39,749 nucleotides of DNA from Fibrobacter sp. (lineage in GTDB: Bacteria; Fibrobacterota; Chitinivibrionia; Chitinivibrionales; Chitinispirillaceae): contig JAAYIG010000211.1 in NCBI GenBank assembly GCA_012523595.1, positions 1-39,749 on the forward strand, given 5' to 3'. Shown piece after piece: positions 1 through 7,893 of the stretch (the first letter of the stretch is position 1; every line of letters starts with the position of its first letter). Position numbers and translations under genes: made by a program. The notes beneath the pieces are model-generated. The model did not search any database, was not told the DNA's origin, and saw only the letters and a program-made list of their open reading frames with translations.

Positions 1-96
1 ATCGAAGGTTTTTACAATTGCAAAAGGATTCATTCTACTTTGGGATATTTATCACCAGCAGAATATGAATCTGTCAAACGGAAGAAAATTGCTTAG
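1..96 (+). CDS. IS3-family transposase OrfB, C-terminal fragment (5' end outside window)
   Basis: The first 31 codons, open from the window edge to a TAG at 94-96, read IEGFYNCKRIHSTLGYLSPA and then EYESVKRKKIA. The pattern YN-x-KR-x-HS-x-LGY-x-SP-x-EYE is the signature C-terminus of the rve-type DDE integrase domain of IS3-family OrfB, next to the last catalytic Glu region. The enzyme carries out cut-copy-paste transposition of the element. The stop codon overlaps the stop of the convergent gene on the minus strand (93-95). Whether the full transposase is intact cannot be seen here. Confidence 0.85.
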   Translation: MEGFYNCKRIHSTLGYLSPAEYESVKRKKIA

Positions 97-126
97 TCAC
101 GTGTCCATTTTTTCGGGGCAATTCCA
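1..126 (+). mobile_element. Right end of an IS3-family insertion sequence (truncated by window edge)
   Basis: The transposase C-terminus (1-96) is followed at once by GTGTCCATTTTTTCGGGG (101-118) and a terminal CA near 126. IS3-family right inverted repeats commonly have this layout: GTGTCC, then T-rich sequence, then GGGG, ending in CA just past the orfB stop. The element's outer end is placed at about 126 by that resemblance. The left end and target duplication lie outside the window, so the boundary is inferred. Confidence 0.6.
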
Positions 127-515
127 AATTTTTCAGCACTCTCATTCAAAGTCCGCTTTCGGTAAACTTCCTTGTATTGTTCTGGTGTTAATACCTTTTT
201 TGCAATATTGCGTATAGTTTGCCTTGATTCATATTGTCTTTTAAATGTCTTTGTAAGGCTTTTTTCATCCTTGTAGAACAATATTGTTTCTTGGTCGCCT
301 TTTGTATTCTTTTTTGATTTATTAAGTTTTTCTATTATCCCAAATAGAAGGGGGAGCAAGAATTTGTGCCCCTCTGCATTGGCTTTATTTGCAATTTCAG
401 TCCAAGCATATAAATACCTCTGTAGTTCTTTAGTTCCCGCATCCGTAAGGCTTTCTTTGGTGATTAGAGCGATTATATGCCTGTATAGTTTTATAGCCTT
501 TTCCTGGCTTTCCAT
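93..515 (-). CDS. Hypothetical protein, probable 3' part of a frameshifted gene with an IS-derived C-terminus
   Basis: A 140-residue Lys- and Glu-rich soluble protein with no family I recognise. An AAAGGAGG lies 11 bases before its ATG, so it could start alone. However, the same frame stays open upstream to the A7 run at 591-597, and joins the 553-720 reading frame if one A is removed. I therefore think it is the larger, distal part of one roughly 210-residue gene. Its last ten residues (GIAPKKWTRD) are translated from the IS3 terminal repeat (93-126), so the original C-terminus was replaced when the element inserted. Codons are strongly A/T-biased (many AAA, ATT, TTT) compared with genes beyond 1083, suggesting foreign origin. 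Confidence 0.5.
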   Translation of the reverse strand: MESQEKAIKLYRHIIALITKESLTDAGTKELQRYLYAWTEIANKANAEGHKFLLPLLFGIIEKLNKSKKNTKGDQETILFYKDEKSLTKTFKRQYESRQTIRNIAKKVLTPEQYKEVYRKRTLNESAEKFGIAPKKWTRD

Positions 516-552
516 TGTTTCTGCAACCTCCTTTGCTTGGTCTAATATTTTA

Positions 553-720
553 TCAGCCTGCCGGCGAGTTGTAACACTCTTTAAAAGATCTTTTTTTCAC
601 ATCGGAAACATTCAAACCGTCAACAATGCGATTAAAATCTTCCTTTGCCTTTTCAAGGCGCGCTGTTTCCGCTTGGTGGAGTTCAACTAAAGTCTGAAGC
701 TGTTTTTTTGAAGGTCCCAT
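553..720 (-). pseudogene. 5' fragment of the frameshifted hypothetical gene
   Basis: From ATG at 718-720 the minus strand encodes 55 residues beginning MGPSKKQLQTLVELHQAETA, a likely coiled coil, then reaches the run of seven A at 591-597 and soon stops at 553-555. Deleting one A at that run joins this frame to one that continues as KDLLKSVTTRRQADKILDQA and runs without a stop into the 140-residue ORF. The simplest reading is a one-base insertion in a homopolymer: mutation, phase variation or a sequencing error. No function is recognised. Confidence 0.5.
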
Positions 721-1082
721 TTGCTTCCTTTCGCCTGAAAGCTGTTTCGCGGTGAGAAGAAGGGAAGCCCGGCGCGAATTTTCGGGTTATCGGTGATCAG
801 CCTATCCCTGTTTAAATTTACATTTTTCAAAAAGGCATTCTGAAAGTTTGCACAGGGATTGGGTTATGGTTGGCAGAGACCTGAAAACAGCAATGGAGAA
901 AATTGAGCAAGAAATCCATGGTTAGTAAAAATCATCTTCAGGAAAAAACCAAACCAGTTCACAAGCTGCTATAAGCGCTGTAATCAACGGTAATACTGTA
1001 GGTGGATCAATCCTCACAGGATTTCCGCTTGCGGTAATCACACTTTCATTTATTCGCGGCCGGAAACTCGATTAACTATGAG
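721..1082. other. Gene-poor stretch, probably decayed sequence
   Basis: There is no convincing gene. A 19-codon plus-strand ORF (865-924) and a second open frame ending at 1074-1076 are too short to support. The latter's end reads GGSILTGFPLAVITLSFIRG, which is membrane-like and hints at a gene remnant. No promoter or terminator is evident. Confidence 0.4.
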
Positions 1083-3656
1083 TTACCTCCCAAAACTCAA
1101 TCTTAAAACTTCCTCTCTTTCCTCTTTTCTCACCTTCAGAAGTAATACTCCAGCACTCATCTCTGATTTAAAGGTGAAATTGTAATTTCCGGATTTTAAT
1201 TGTCCGTTACAGAGATTCTTTACCAGTCGCCCACTGAGATTAAAAAGTCCTATTTTATACAAACCATCAGAAAGTACATTGAGCCTGATATTGTTTTTAT
1301 CCAGAACAGCCGAAATCAACCTGTTTGTACCCCTTGATGGTTTCGAAACGGTTCTGATTCCGGTATTATCGGTTTTGATAGAGATATTATCAAAGTAAAA
1401 AATTGTACTCCTGTTCGCCCCGCCCAGATCAAAGGAGAGACGGGCAGATGGTGTTGAGGCGGAATCCATTACAAATGGAATTGTAAATGTCTGAAATTCA
1501 TTTGAAAGGCCGATCTTCCTTGACACATTTCCGAAAGTACCGCTGCTTCCCAGGAACAGGTTAAAAGAATCACTGCTCTCTGATCTGGCATCAAAGGAAA
1601 GGACATATGCCTTTCCCTTAACAAGTGGTATGTTGCCCTGAAAAAACTGTACGTTCCATTCATATGGACCGCCATTTACCACTGTATATTTGAGTATACC
1701 ATTTTCAATCACCTGTGTTCCCTCTGCAGAGTTATCCTCACTCCAGGTGCTGAATGTCCATCCGGTTTTGCCCTCCGAAAAATCGCCATTGACAAGCAGC
1801 TCCTCTGCAGAAACAAAAAGGGCTCTGATATCAAGATCCCTGTTTACTGTAACCCTGATAGTGGATGTCTTTGAACTGTCATCACCGCTCCATCCCGCAA
1901 AGGTCCAGCCGCTTCTGGCAGTGGCAGTAAGAGTTACCTCTGTTCCCTCTGCAATACGGATACTTTCAATTGAACGCGTTACGGTGCCTCCTCCGACTGC
2001 ACTTGTAAGCAGAGTATAATAATTCAGCCGGGGCAGCACAGTGATTGAATCTGTTGAGAGGACAAAATGTAACATGCTGTATCCCGGAAGTGTATATGTA
2101 AAGGAGTTTTCCGTTATTAAGGATACATTGTTTTTAGGATTTATTGCCGTATCTCCTTTTGCCAGACCGTATACAACACCCGAGAGGTATTTTTTTGTCC
2201 CCTCAATTTTAAGAGATGCAGGAGTGTCGGTTGCTTTTTTATTGATGATAATAACATGCAGAAACTTTTCGTTTCCTGATTCCACTGACGAATAGATTGA
2301 GTATCTAGTGGAATCAGCGTTTACTGAAGGCACAAGCATATCTCCGAAACCGTTCATATAACCATCTATGTTTCTGAATAGTTTAAAAGCCTGAGCAAGA
2401 AAATTTACAGGGGCTACATGAAGATTCGCCGTATAGATACCCTCTCGTGCGAAGATTCCCAGAACATCTGCAAGTGCAAGTCCCCCGGACCAGTGATTTG
2501 ATGCGCCATAGCTGTATTCAGTAACGGCAAGTTTCGTTTCTGGATACCACTGATCTATGGATCTCTTTACTCTTGGCAGCAGATTAAGAGGGTTACCTGA
2601 GTTAAGATCCATTATCCAGCTATCTTCTTTGTAATCAGGGTCCCATAAGGATCTGGGCGCCTGGAGTCTTGCCTCTATCGCACCTGATGTTGTATCGTCT
2701 CCGGTGATCCGTTTTCCGTCACCTCTTGCTTCAGGGTACCAGTGAATCGCCAGGACATCGAGCAGTCTTAAACCAGCAGCATCTGACTTCTTTTTCATTT
2801 CTCCAAGGTATGCCGATATTGCCCAGTCGTAAGTAGAACTGAACAGACCCCAGTCTACTGCATCTGTGAAATCGTGCATTTCCCAGTACCCCCAGGATTC
2901 CAGGCCGAAAATCTCAGCAGTAGGATCAACCGCTTTTACTGCGGAGGCAAGAGAGGCTGACTTGTCGATGATCTGCTGTGCGGTCACTTTGACAGGGAAG
3001 ATTCTGGGATGAGTGTTGTTCCACAATCCCGGTTCATTGTCCAGGCAGAAGGCTTTAACTCCACCCTGAGATGCTGTACCATACAGTTGAACCAGATTGT
3101 ATATGCATTCATCAATATATACAAAGTAATCTGTTAAGTCCGGGCTGAGTGAAAAAGATGATCCCTTCCTGAATACCACTTCTTTCCATCTGGATGAAGG
3201 GGCAGCTTCGTTTTCTGAAACCGGCCCATCTGTATCCGCTGCAACAAAACCAGCCATCGGCAGTTGAATGATCGGGAAACGCCCATTTGAGCGGGTGTAT
3301 TCAAAAAATGTTCGCAGTGTGCCAAGTGGTTCAGCCGGTGCTGTAAGCGGGTTACTTGTCAGCCAGTTATCACTGTTATGCTGCCAGTCGGCCCCGGCAC
3401 TGGATGCATTATTTTCCCAGTTATAACCTGTCAGACGGTTTCCACCCAGGCGATCTGAGGTCAGGTTGAGATCAGTTAGCGAGGAATATATAGCAGGACT
3501 TTGTGCAACAGCATTGATTCCGTAAATGTATGGGCTGATGGCTTTAGATGGACCTTCAGGAAATACCTTAAATTGGAGTTCTTGTGCTGAAATGTAGATC
3601 GGTAAAAGGGAGAATAAATAAAGAATTGCTTTGATCCTGCTGTAGCTGTTTACCAT
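1083..3656 (-). CDS. Secreted GH44 endoglucanase/xyloglucanase with CBM-like and T9SS-type sorting domains
   Basis: This 857-residue protein has a signal peptide (1-24) and a GH44 catalytic region (about 28-535). The presumed acid/base is Glu208 in LDNEPGLW and the nucleophile is Glu380 in LAVTEYSYGA, about 170 residues apart as in other GH44 enzymes. A divergent InlB B-type repeat follows (about 550-614, GWTFAGWSGDDS), then a beta-sandwich carbohydrate-binding-like domain (about 620-762, starting LLVNGDFSEGKTGW). The C-terminal module (about 780-857, YKIGLFNLSGRLVKN, then LLLKV) resembles a type IX secretion type A sorting domain. GH44 enzymes cleave beta-1,4-glucans and xyloglucan outside the cell. 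The start is supported by AAAGGA six bases upstream. It is divergent from the DUF4423 regulator, across a promoter region with repeated motifs. Family assignment is firm; the exact substrate is not. Confidence 0.9.
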   Translation of the reverse strand: MVNSYSRIKAILYLFSLLPIYISAQELQFKVFPEGPSKAISPYIYGINAVAQSPAIYSSLTDLNLTSDRLGGNRLTGYNWENNASSAGADWQHNSDNWLTSNPLTAPAEPLGTLRTFFEYTRSNGRFPIIQLPMAGFVAADTDGPVSENEAAPSSRWKEVVFRKGSSFSLSPDLTDYFVYIDECIYNLVQLYGTASQGGVKAFCLDNEPGLWNNTHPRIFPVKVTAQQIIDKSASLASAVKAVDPTAEIFGLESWGYWEMHDFTDAVDWGLFSSTYDWAISAYLGEMKKKSDAAGLRLLDVLAIHWYPEARGDGKRITGDDTTSGAIEARLQAPRSLWDPDYKEDSWIMDLNSGNPLNLLPRVKRSIDQWYPETKLAVTEYSYGASNHWSGGLALADVLGIFAREGIYTANLHVAPVNFLAQAFKLFRNIDGYMNGFGDMLVPSVNADSTRYSIYSSVESGNEKFLHVIIINKKATDTPASLKIEGTKKYLSGVVYGLAKGDTAINPKNNVSLITENSFTYTLPGYSMLHFVLSTDSITVLPRLNYYTLLTSAVGGGTVTRSIESIRIAEGTEVTLTATARSGWTFAGWSGDDSSKTSTIRVTVNRDLDIRALFVSAEELLVNGDFSEGKTGWTFSTWSEDNSAEGTQVIENGILKYTVVNGGPYEWNVQFFQGNIPLVKGKAYVLSFDARSESSDSFNLFLGSSGTFGNVSRKIGLSNEFQTFTIPFVMDSASTPSARLSFDLGGANRSTIFYFDNISIKTDNTGIRTVSKPSRGTNRLISAVLDKNNIRLNVLSDGLYKIGLFNLSGRLVKNLCNGQLKSGNYNFTFKSEMSAGVLLLKVRKEEREEVLRLSFGR

Positions 3657-3714
3657 ACGTTGTCCTTTCCAGAATTATCAGGATTTATAAATGGTTTTGT
3701 TTATCAAGGAATAC

Positions 3715-4118
3715 TGTTCACAAATCATCAGATAATTAATAGACATAAAAAAATCGGTACAGGTTAATATAAACAAATTTTTCCAGAAAAAAGGCTTTTT
3801 TTCTGGAAAAAGTCACTGATAGGTGGGAAAACTGTTCACAATTTAAATGAATATTATTGAAATTAAGTATACAATGAATAATTTTATATTCGTTCAACAG
3901 TCAAAGGCAGATTTGTTAAAAAGGGTTATTTCGATAAATAAATCAGGGTGGTTTTAGATATTGCTGCTTATGTGTGATTGGAAAGCTACGTGTCTGCTGG
4001 AAATAAAGTTTAGTGTTCACTTTCATATTAAATAAATTATTTAGAAATTTGATAAAACTTACAAAGAGCCTGCATTTGCGGAATATATAGTTGCAAAATG
4101 AATGATATATGTTCACAA
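3715..4118 (+). promoter_or_regulatory. Four-copy TGTTCAC direct-repeat cluster (candidate operators)
   Basis: TGTTCACAA occurs at 3715-3723, 3833-3841 and 4110-4118, and TGTTCACTT at 4014-4022, all on the plus strand. The first two share the longer ACTGTTCACAA. Three exact 9-mers plus a near match in about 400 bases is far more than chance in one intergenic region. The copy at 4110 sits just upstream of the candidate -35 of the regulator gene. These are inferred binding sites, possibly for the adjacent DUF4423 protein. Confidence 0.5.
3778..3811. repeat. Perfect 15-bp inverted repeat with 4-base loop
   Basis: TTTTTCCAGAAAAAA (3778-3792) is repeated as its exact reverse complement at 3797-3811, separated by GGCT. 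It lies about 120 bases upstream of the GH44 start. It could act as an operator, or as a hairpin in a long GH44 leader. No gene ends nearby that it could terminate. Confidence 0.6.
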
Positions 4119-4123
4119 AAATA

Positions 4124-4153
4124 TTGGTAAGAACAGGTTTACTGGTGTATATT
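4124..4153 (+). promoter_or_regulatory. Candidate promoter for the DUF4423 regulator
   Basis: TTGGTA (4124-4129) and TATATT (4148-4153) are separated by 18 bases, giving a start near 4160 and a leader of about 25-40 bases. Identified by eye only. Confidence 0.35.
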
Positions 4154-4185
4154 ATTAAAAGCTTTTATCTGTTTCAAGTACCGTC

Positions 4186-5028
4186 ATGAAAGAGAAAATG
4201 TCCCGTATCTCCATATTTGACTACCTGGATTATCGTCTGTTCCTTAAAGATGCATTTGCGCGGCTAAAGGAGGAAGATCCCTCTTGTACTTATCGAAAGA
4301 TTGCATCCAGGCTTGGGCTGGGATCAATCGGGCACATAACATGGATTCTCCAGGGGAAAAGAAATCTTACTCTCAAAAAAGCCGGCAGATTTGCAGAACT
4401 GTTGAATCTCAATAATAAAGAGGAAGAATATCTCAAAGCTCTGATATCCTATACTAACACCAGATCACATGCAGAAAAAATAGAATCGTTTGAAAGAATT
4501 GCCTCTGCCCAGAAATCCCAGAAACGGATTGTCAATAAAGAGCAATACGAGTACTGGAGCAAATGGTACTATTCGGCTATGAGGGAATTGGTTGCAATTC
4601 ACAAAATATCAAGTGATTATAAAGAAGCTGCCAGATTGCTTATACCCAGGATTACACCTGCTGAAGCTGAAAAAGCGTTAAAACTTCTTGAACGACTGGG
4701 CTTTATAGTCCTTGATAAACGCGGCTATTACAGGCGGGTGGATAAGGTATTGACTATAAATGCCGAGTGGGGTGTACTTGCTGTACGTCAGCATCAGATT
4801 GAGATGCTTGAACTTGCAAAACATGGACTTGAAGAGATCCCCAGAGAAGATCGGGATATCTCTTCCATAACCATGAGTATGTCAAGAGAAAGGTTTGAAC
4901 AGGTAAGATTGATGATGCAGGAATTCAGGGAGCAGCTAATTACTCTTGCCCGTACGGATCCCCACCCGCAGAGGGTTTATCAGGTCGGGCTTCAGGTGTT
5001 CCCTTTATCAAAGATGCCGGAGGACTGA
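4186..5028 (+). CDS. TIGR02147 / DUF4423 family DNA-binding regulator
   Basis: This 280-residue cytoplasmic protein begins with the family hallmark ISIFDYLDYRLFLKDAF. A helix-turn-helix-like segment follows at about residues 30-70 (YRKIASRLGLGSIGHITWIL, then LKKAGRFAELLNL), similar in layout to Xre-type domains. The rest matches the DUF4423 region of TIGR02147 proteins, which are abundant in Fibrobacter and in some predatory or deep-branching bacteria. A second ATG at 4198 puts the hallmark four residues in, as is usual for the family, and has a weak AAAGAG before it, so the true start may be 4198. Its stop overlaps the ATG of the downstream lipoprotein (TGATG), indicating translational coupling. 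It probably controls that lipoprotein and/or the divergent GH44 gene; this is inference. Confidence 0.85.
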   Translation: MKEKMSRISIFDYLDYRLFLKDAFARLKEEDPSCTYRKIASRLGLGSIGHITWILQGKRNLTLKKAGRFAELLNLNNKEEEYLKALISYTNTRSHAEKIESFERIASAQKSQKRIVNKEQYEYWSKWYYSAMRELVAIHKISSDYKEAARLLIPRITPAEAEKALKLLERLGFIVLDKRGYYRRVDKVLTINAEWGVLAVRQHQIEMLELAKHGLEEIPREDRDISSITMSMSRERFEQVRLMMQEFREQLITLARTDPHPQRVYQVGLQVFPLSKMPED

Positions 5029-6251
5029 TGAAGTACAGGACAGTATTTTGCTTTATGATAATTTTTGCTATTTCAATTTTTTTATTCCGGTGCTCTTCTC
5101 TGGCAGTAAATGAAGGAGGAGGAGCAACGGAAACGGTCAATGCAAGAGTGATCACTCCCTCAGGAATTCCTGACTCAGGTGTTTCAGTATACCTTATCGA
5201 TGCTGGGAACTGGGTAGAGAAGAGGCGTCTTGATCTGCCGGTTGTGATTGACAGTGCCATAACGAACAGAGACGGGTTCTTCACTTTAAAGTACGATTCA
5301 GGTACTGTCTGCAATCTTCAGGCTGATGGAAGAGATGGGGCTGCTTTCATACCTGGTTTCAAGGCAGATTACGATTCCATATTGGTAATAAGACTTAAGC
5401 AGAAAGCTACTCTTAACGGCAGGATCGATTCTTCAGGGCTCCGTATAAGCAGAGCCGAGATATTCGGCACACTCTACTCTATCTCTGTTCAGGGGCAGGA
5501 TTTCACTGTTCCCGGAATTGCACCGGGAGATTATCCGATTCTTTTCAGGACACAAGACAATATCTATGCCGGATACAGCTTTGCTTCAATTGATGAGGGC
5601 CAGACTGAGCAGATCAGTTTCAGTTTCAGCGCAGAAACAGTTCTGGTTGATGATTTCGAAAGTGCATCTGAATTCTACGGGCTTTCCAGGATGGGGAAAA
5701 TGACAGGAGGAGACTGGTACAGCTATTGTGATACTGTCAAGTCTTCACAGATACATTCTGCGCTGACTGCAGTTGTTGAGGATGGATCTGGATTTTCTGG
5801 AGGAAAATGCTTGCGTGCTGACGCAGTTCTTGGCAATTCAGAAGAAATTGCCGCCTTTGCGGGAGTAGGGGTAAATATCGGCACCGCAGGCAGAAGTTAT
5901 GACTTCAGCAATGTAAAGTCATTCTCCTTTTTTGCCCGGGGAAACTGCAGTATCAGATTCAGTGCTGAAAGCAGGGTTATTGATGATCTTGGAGGGGGAC
6001 AATTACATTTTGGCAAAGAGATTCAATTGACAGACACCTGGACTGAGTATGTAATACCTGTAAGTGAACTGCTTGTACCGGTGTGGTCAGAGGTGATTAA
6101 TCAGGGTATTACCTGGGATGATGCAAAAAAGTCTATTCTACGCTTAGAGTTTGATTTTCCTGTGAGTCTCAATGTCTCCGGTGACACACTTACTCTTCAA
6201 CTTGATAACCTGTACATAAACGGTGTCGGCATAGGAAATATACTTCCTTAG
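5028..6251 (+). CDS. Probable surface lipoprotein with carboxypeptidase-regulatory-like and carbohydrate-binding-like domains
   Basis: This 407-residue protein has an N-terminal hydrophobic segment ending FLFRCSS. The Cys near residue 22 may be lipidated, although Arg at -1 is atypical for a lipobox. Residues about 36-115 (VNARVITPSGIPDSGVSVYL, then NRDGFFTLKYDSG) resemble a carboxypeptidase regulatory-like beta-sandwich. Residues about 205-400 (VLVDDFESASEFYG, then TWTEYVIPVSEL and LDNLYINGVG) resemble the CBM11/CIA30 galactose-binding-like fold. It starts inside the stop codon of the DUF4423 gene, so the two are made together. The arrangement suggests an envelope sugar-binding or sensing protein linked to its regulator. 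No enzymatic motif is seen. Confidence 0.75.
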   Translation: MKYRTVFCFMIIFAISIFLFRCSSLAVNEGGGATETVNARVITPSGIPDSGVSVYLIDAGNWVEKRRLDLPVVIDSAITNRDGFFTLKYDSGTVCNLQADGRDGAAFIPGFKADYDSILVIRLKQKATLNGRIDSSGLRISRAEIFGTLYSISVQGQDFTVPGIAPGDYPILFRTQDNIYAGYSFASIDEGQTEQISFSFSAETVLVDDFESASEFYGLSRMGKMTGGDWYSYCDTVKSSQIHSALTAVVEDGSGFSGGKCLRADAVLGNSEEIAAFAGVGVNIGTAGRSYDFSNVKSFSFFARGNCSIRFSAESRVIDDLGGGQLHFGKEIQLTDTWTEYVIPVSELLVPVWSEVINQGITWDDAKKSILRLEFDFPVSLNVSGDTLTLQLDNLYINGVGIGNILP

Positions 6252-6324
6252 AGGAAAAAACTGTACCGGCACATGGTATTCTTATACTTCAGTTTATGTC
6301 AAATGGCACTGCCGGGTATCAACA

Positions 6325-7893
6325 CTATTTTTCCAATACCCACTTCTTTACATCCCGCTTTTCCCTTGTTTTCCCCACTACAAGATAAACACCCGGACCA
6401 ACCTTTCCCCGGGTCCTTATCCTATTCAGGTCTGAACCGGTTGACATTGAATTGCCGGAGAAACGGGTGATAATTCTGCCCTTAATGTCGCAGATTATGA
6501 ATTCTTCAACCGGTTTTGCTGATGTAAAAGTGATGCTCTTTCTTCGGGATCTGTCAGATACCGATGACGAAACCTGGGAAAGTGAATCATCGATCATATA
6601 ATAAACAGAATCGGAACCTGTGACAATGCAGGGGCGGGCGCGGAAAGAAGGTCCTTTTACCACAGATGCAATCTCCTCTGCTGTCCAGGTTGTCTCAGGA
6701 ATCAAACTGCCAAACCGCCAGTTCTTAATGGAACTATCGCTTACGTGGCGAAGAAAGCCCTTATCCAGTATCCAGAGAGAATCACCATCGGTTCTTACAA
6801 GCTGCGGTCTCTCCTCCCAGTCCGGACCCTCCTTAATGGAGTTAAGCATCGAGTCATTTACCGGTATCCTGTCCTGGAAATCATCGAAATGCCAGAGTTC
6901 CTTTCTGCTTTGTACACTTACAATTGTCCGCTTTACACCGTCAGGAATTTCAGGAGCACAGGTGATGGTTGCCGGACATCCGTTAAGAAGAACCGCAGAA
7001 CTGTCCCGGGTATCTAATCCATAGGCATATATCACATGCTCCGTATTATCCATCAATGAATACGGTGTGGGAAGAGAAAACCCCAGACTGCAGTATCCAC
7101 GCAGGTCGCAAAGGTACTGACGACTTTCATTGGCTGTCAATTGAACCATTACAGCCCCGGAACTGCCTTTTTGACCACCAATATAGAGCTGAACCTCTAT
7201 TGACCTCTGATCATCATTTCTATCCTGTGCCCATCCACGGAGAATCTGACAGTCAACTGTTTCAAGCCGGCCGACAGGCGGGGCATTGTCAGTATCATTC
7301 ACACTGCCGCCGGGATTATGAAGCCAGCGGTAGTAGCAATGCTCTGAGTCTGTCAGGTATGTGTAGATACGGTCATACTGAGATGAAGAGTGTGCAGCGA
7401 TGTAAGCCACACCATCGGTGACTCTTACCACGACAGTTGCATGTGTCCCCGTACCGTATTCATTACTGTACATAAGCACATCACCGGGCCTTATCTCAGG
7501 TGGGGGAGGAAGCATGTACCCGATGCCCAGATCGGTCCATCCATGGTAAGTCTTGAGACACTTCTGAAGTTTGTCTGCTCCTATCTCTTCCCTGCCGCAC
7601 GGGTATCCTCTGCAGATACCATCCCCCTGATTCAGATCTTTGTGGCCGCCTTCAAGAATGCATTGCGAAACGAAGTTTGCACAGTCTCCGCCATGTGATG
7701 CATAACCGCAGTAGGATGTTCCCCAGTATGACCAGGGGGTGCAATCGATGTAATCACCGCACTCATGGTTTGGAGTTTCCCAGTATTTCTGTGCATAGGA
7801 GACCACATCATCGATATTGTACTCTGCGGATGACATGAAAAAGAATCCTGGGATAAACAGAAGCAAGTTTATGTAAAGCGTTTGTCTTCTCAT
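6325..7893 (-). CDS. Secreted amidase-domain (Amidase_6-like) protein with T9SS-type sorting domain
   Basis: This 522-residue protein has a signal peptide (about 1-23) and a Cys/His amidase domain of the PF12671 type (about 25-195). Cys71 lies in GGDCANFVSQC, His151 in GTGTHATVVV, and His168 is a possible third residue. A beta domain of about 100 residues follows (LRGWAQDRNDDQRSIEVQLY, then HVIYAYGLD), seen in other secreted hydrolases. The C-terminal 70 residues (EEFIICDIKGRIITRFSG, then GVYLVVGKT) look like a type IX secretion type A sorting domain. It probably hydrolyses peptide or amide bonds outside the cell; the substrate is unknown. The ATG overlaps the stop of the upstream HEAT-repeat gene by 4 bases, so the two are coupled. 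It is convergent with the 5028-6251 lipoprotein gene. Confidence 0.8.
   Translation of the reverse strand: MRRQTLYINLLLFIPGFFFMSSAEYNIDDVVSYAQKYWETPNHECGDYIDCTPWSYWGTSYCGYASHGGDCANFVSQCILEGGHKDLNQGDGICRGYPCGREEIGADKLQKCLKTYHGWTDLGIGYMLPPPPEIRPGDVLMYSNEYGTGTHATVVVRVTDGVAYIAAHSSSQYDRIYTYLTDSEHCYYRWLHNPGGSVNDTDNAPPVGRLETVDCQILRGWAQDRNDDQRSIEVQLYIGGQKGSSGAVMVQLTANESRQYLCDLRGYCSLGFSLPTPYSLMDNTEHVIYAYGLDTRDSSAVLLNGCPATITCAPEIPDGVKRTIVSVQSRKELWHFDDFQDRIPVNDSMLNSIKEGPDWEERPQLVRTDGDSLWILDKGFLRHVSDSSIKNWRFGSLIPETTWTAEEIASVVKGPSFRARPCIVTGSDSVYYMIDDSLSQVSSSVSDRSRRKSITFTSAKPVEEFIICDIKGRIITRFSGNSMSTGSDLNRIRTRGKVGPGVYLVVGKTREKRDVKKWVLEK

Larger units (their letters stand above)
3657..4185. other. Long divergent promoter region between the GH44 gene and the DUF4423 regulator
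   Basis: This 529-base, very AT-rich region has no plausible ORF. It contains four same-direction TGTTCAC motifs, a perfect 15-bp inverted repeat and a candidate sigma70-type promoter towards the regulator. These are listed separately. Its length and content suggest control of both flanking genes. Confidence 0.6.

Noticed and set aside
364-690. 108-residue plus-strand ORF opposite the frameshifted gene
   Set aside because: It is antisense to the two better-supported minus-strand frames, has no ribosome binding site, and its composition looks like a reverse translation of an AT-rich gene.
6252-6324. Possible bidirectional terminator between the lipoprotein and amidase genes
   Set aside because: TACCGGCA and TGCCGGGTA pair only with a bulge and lack a T-run. 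The evidence is too weak to list.
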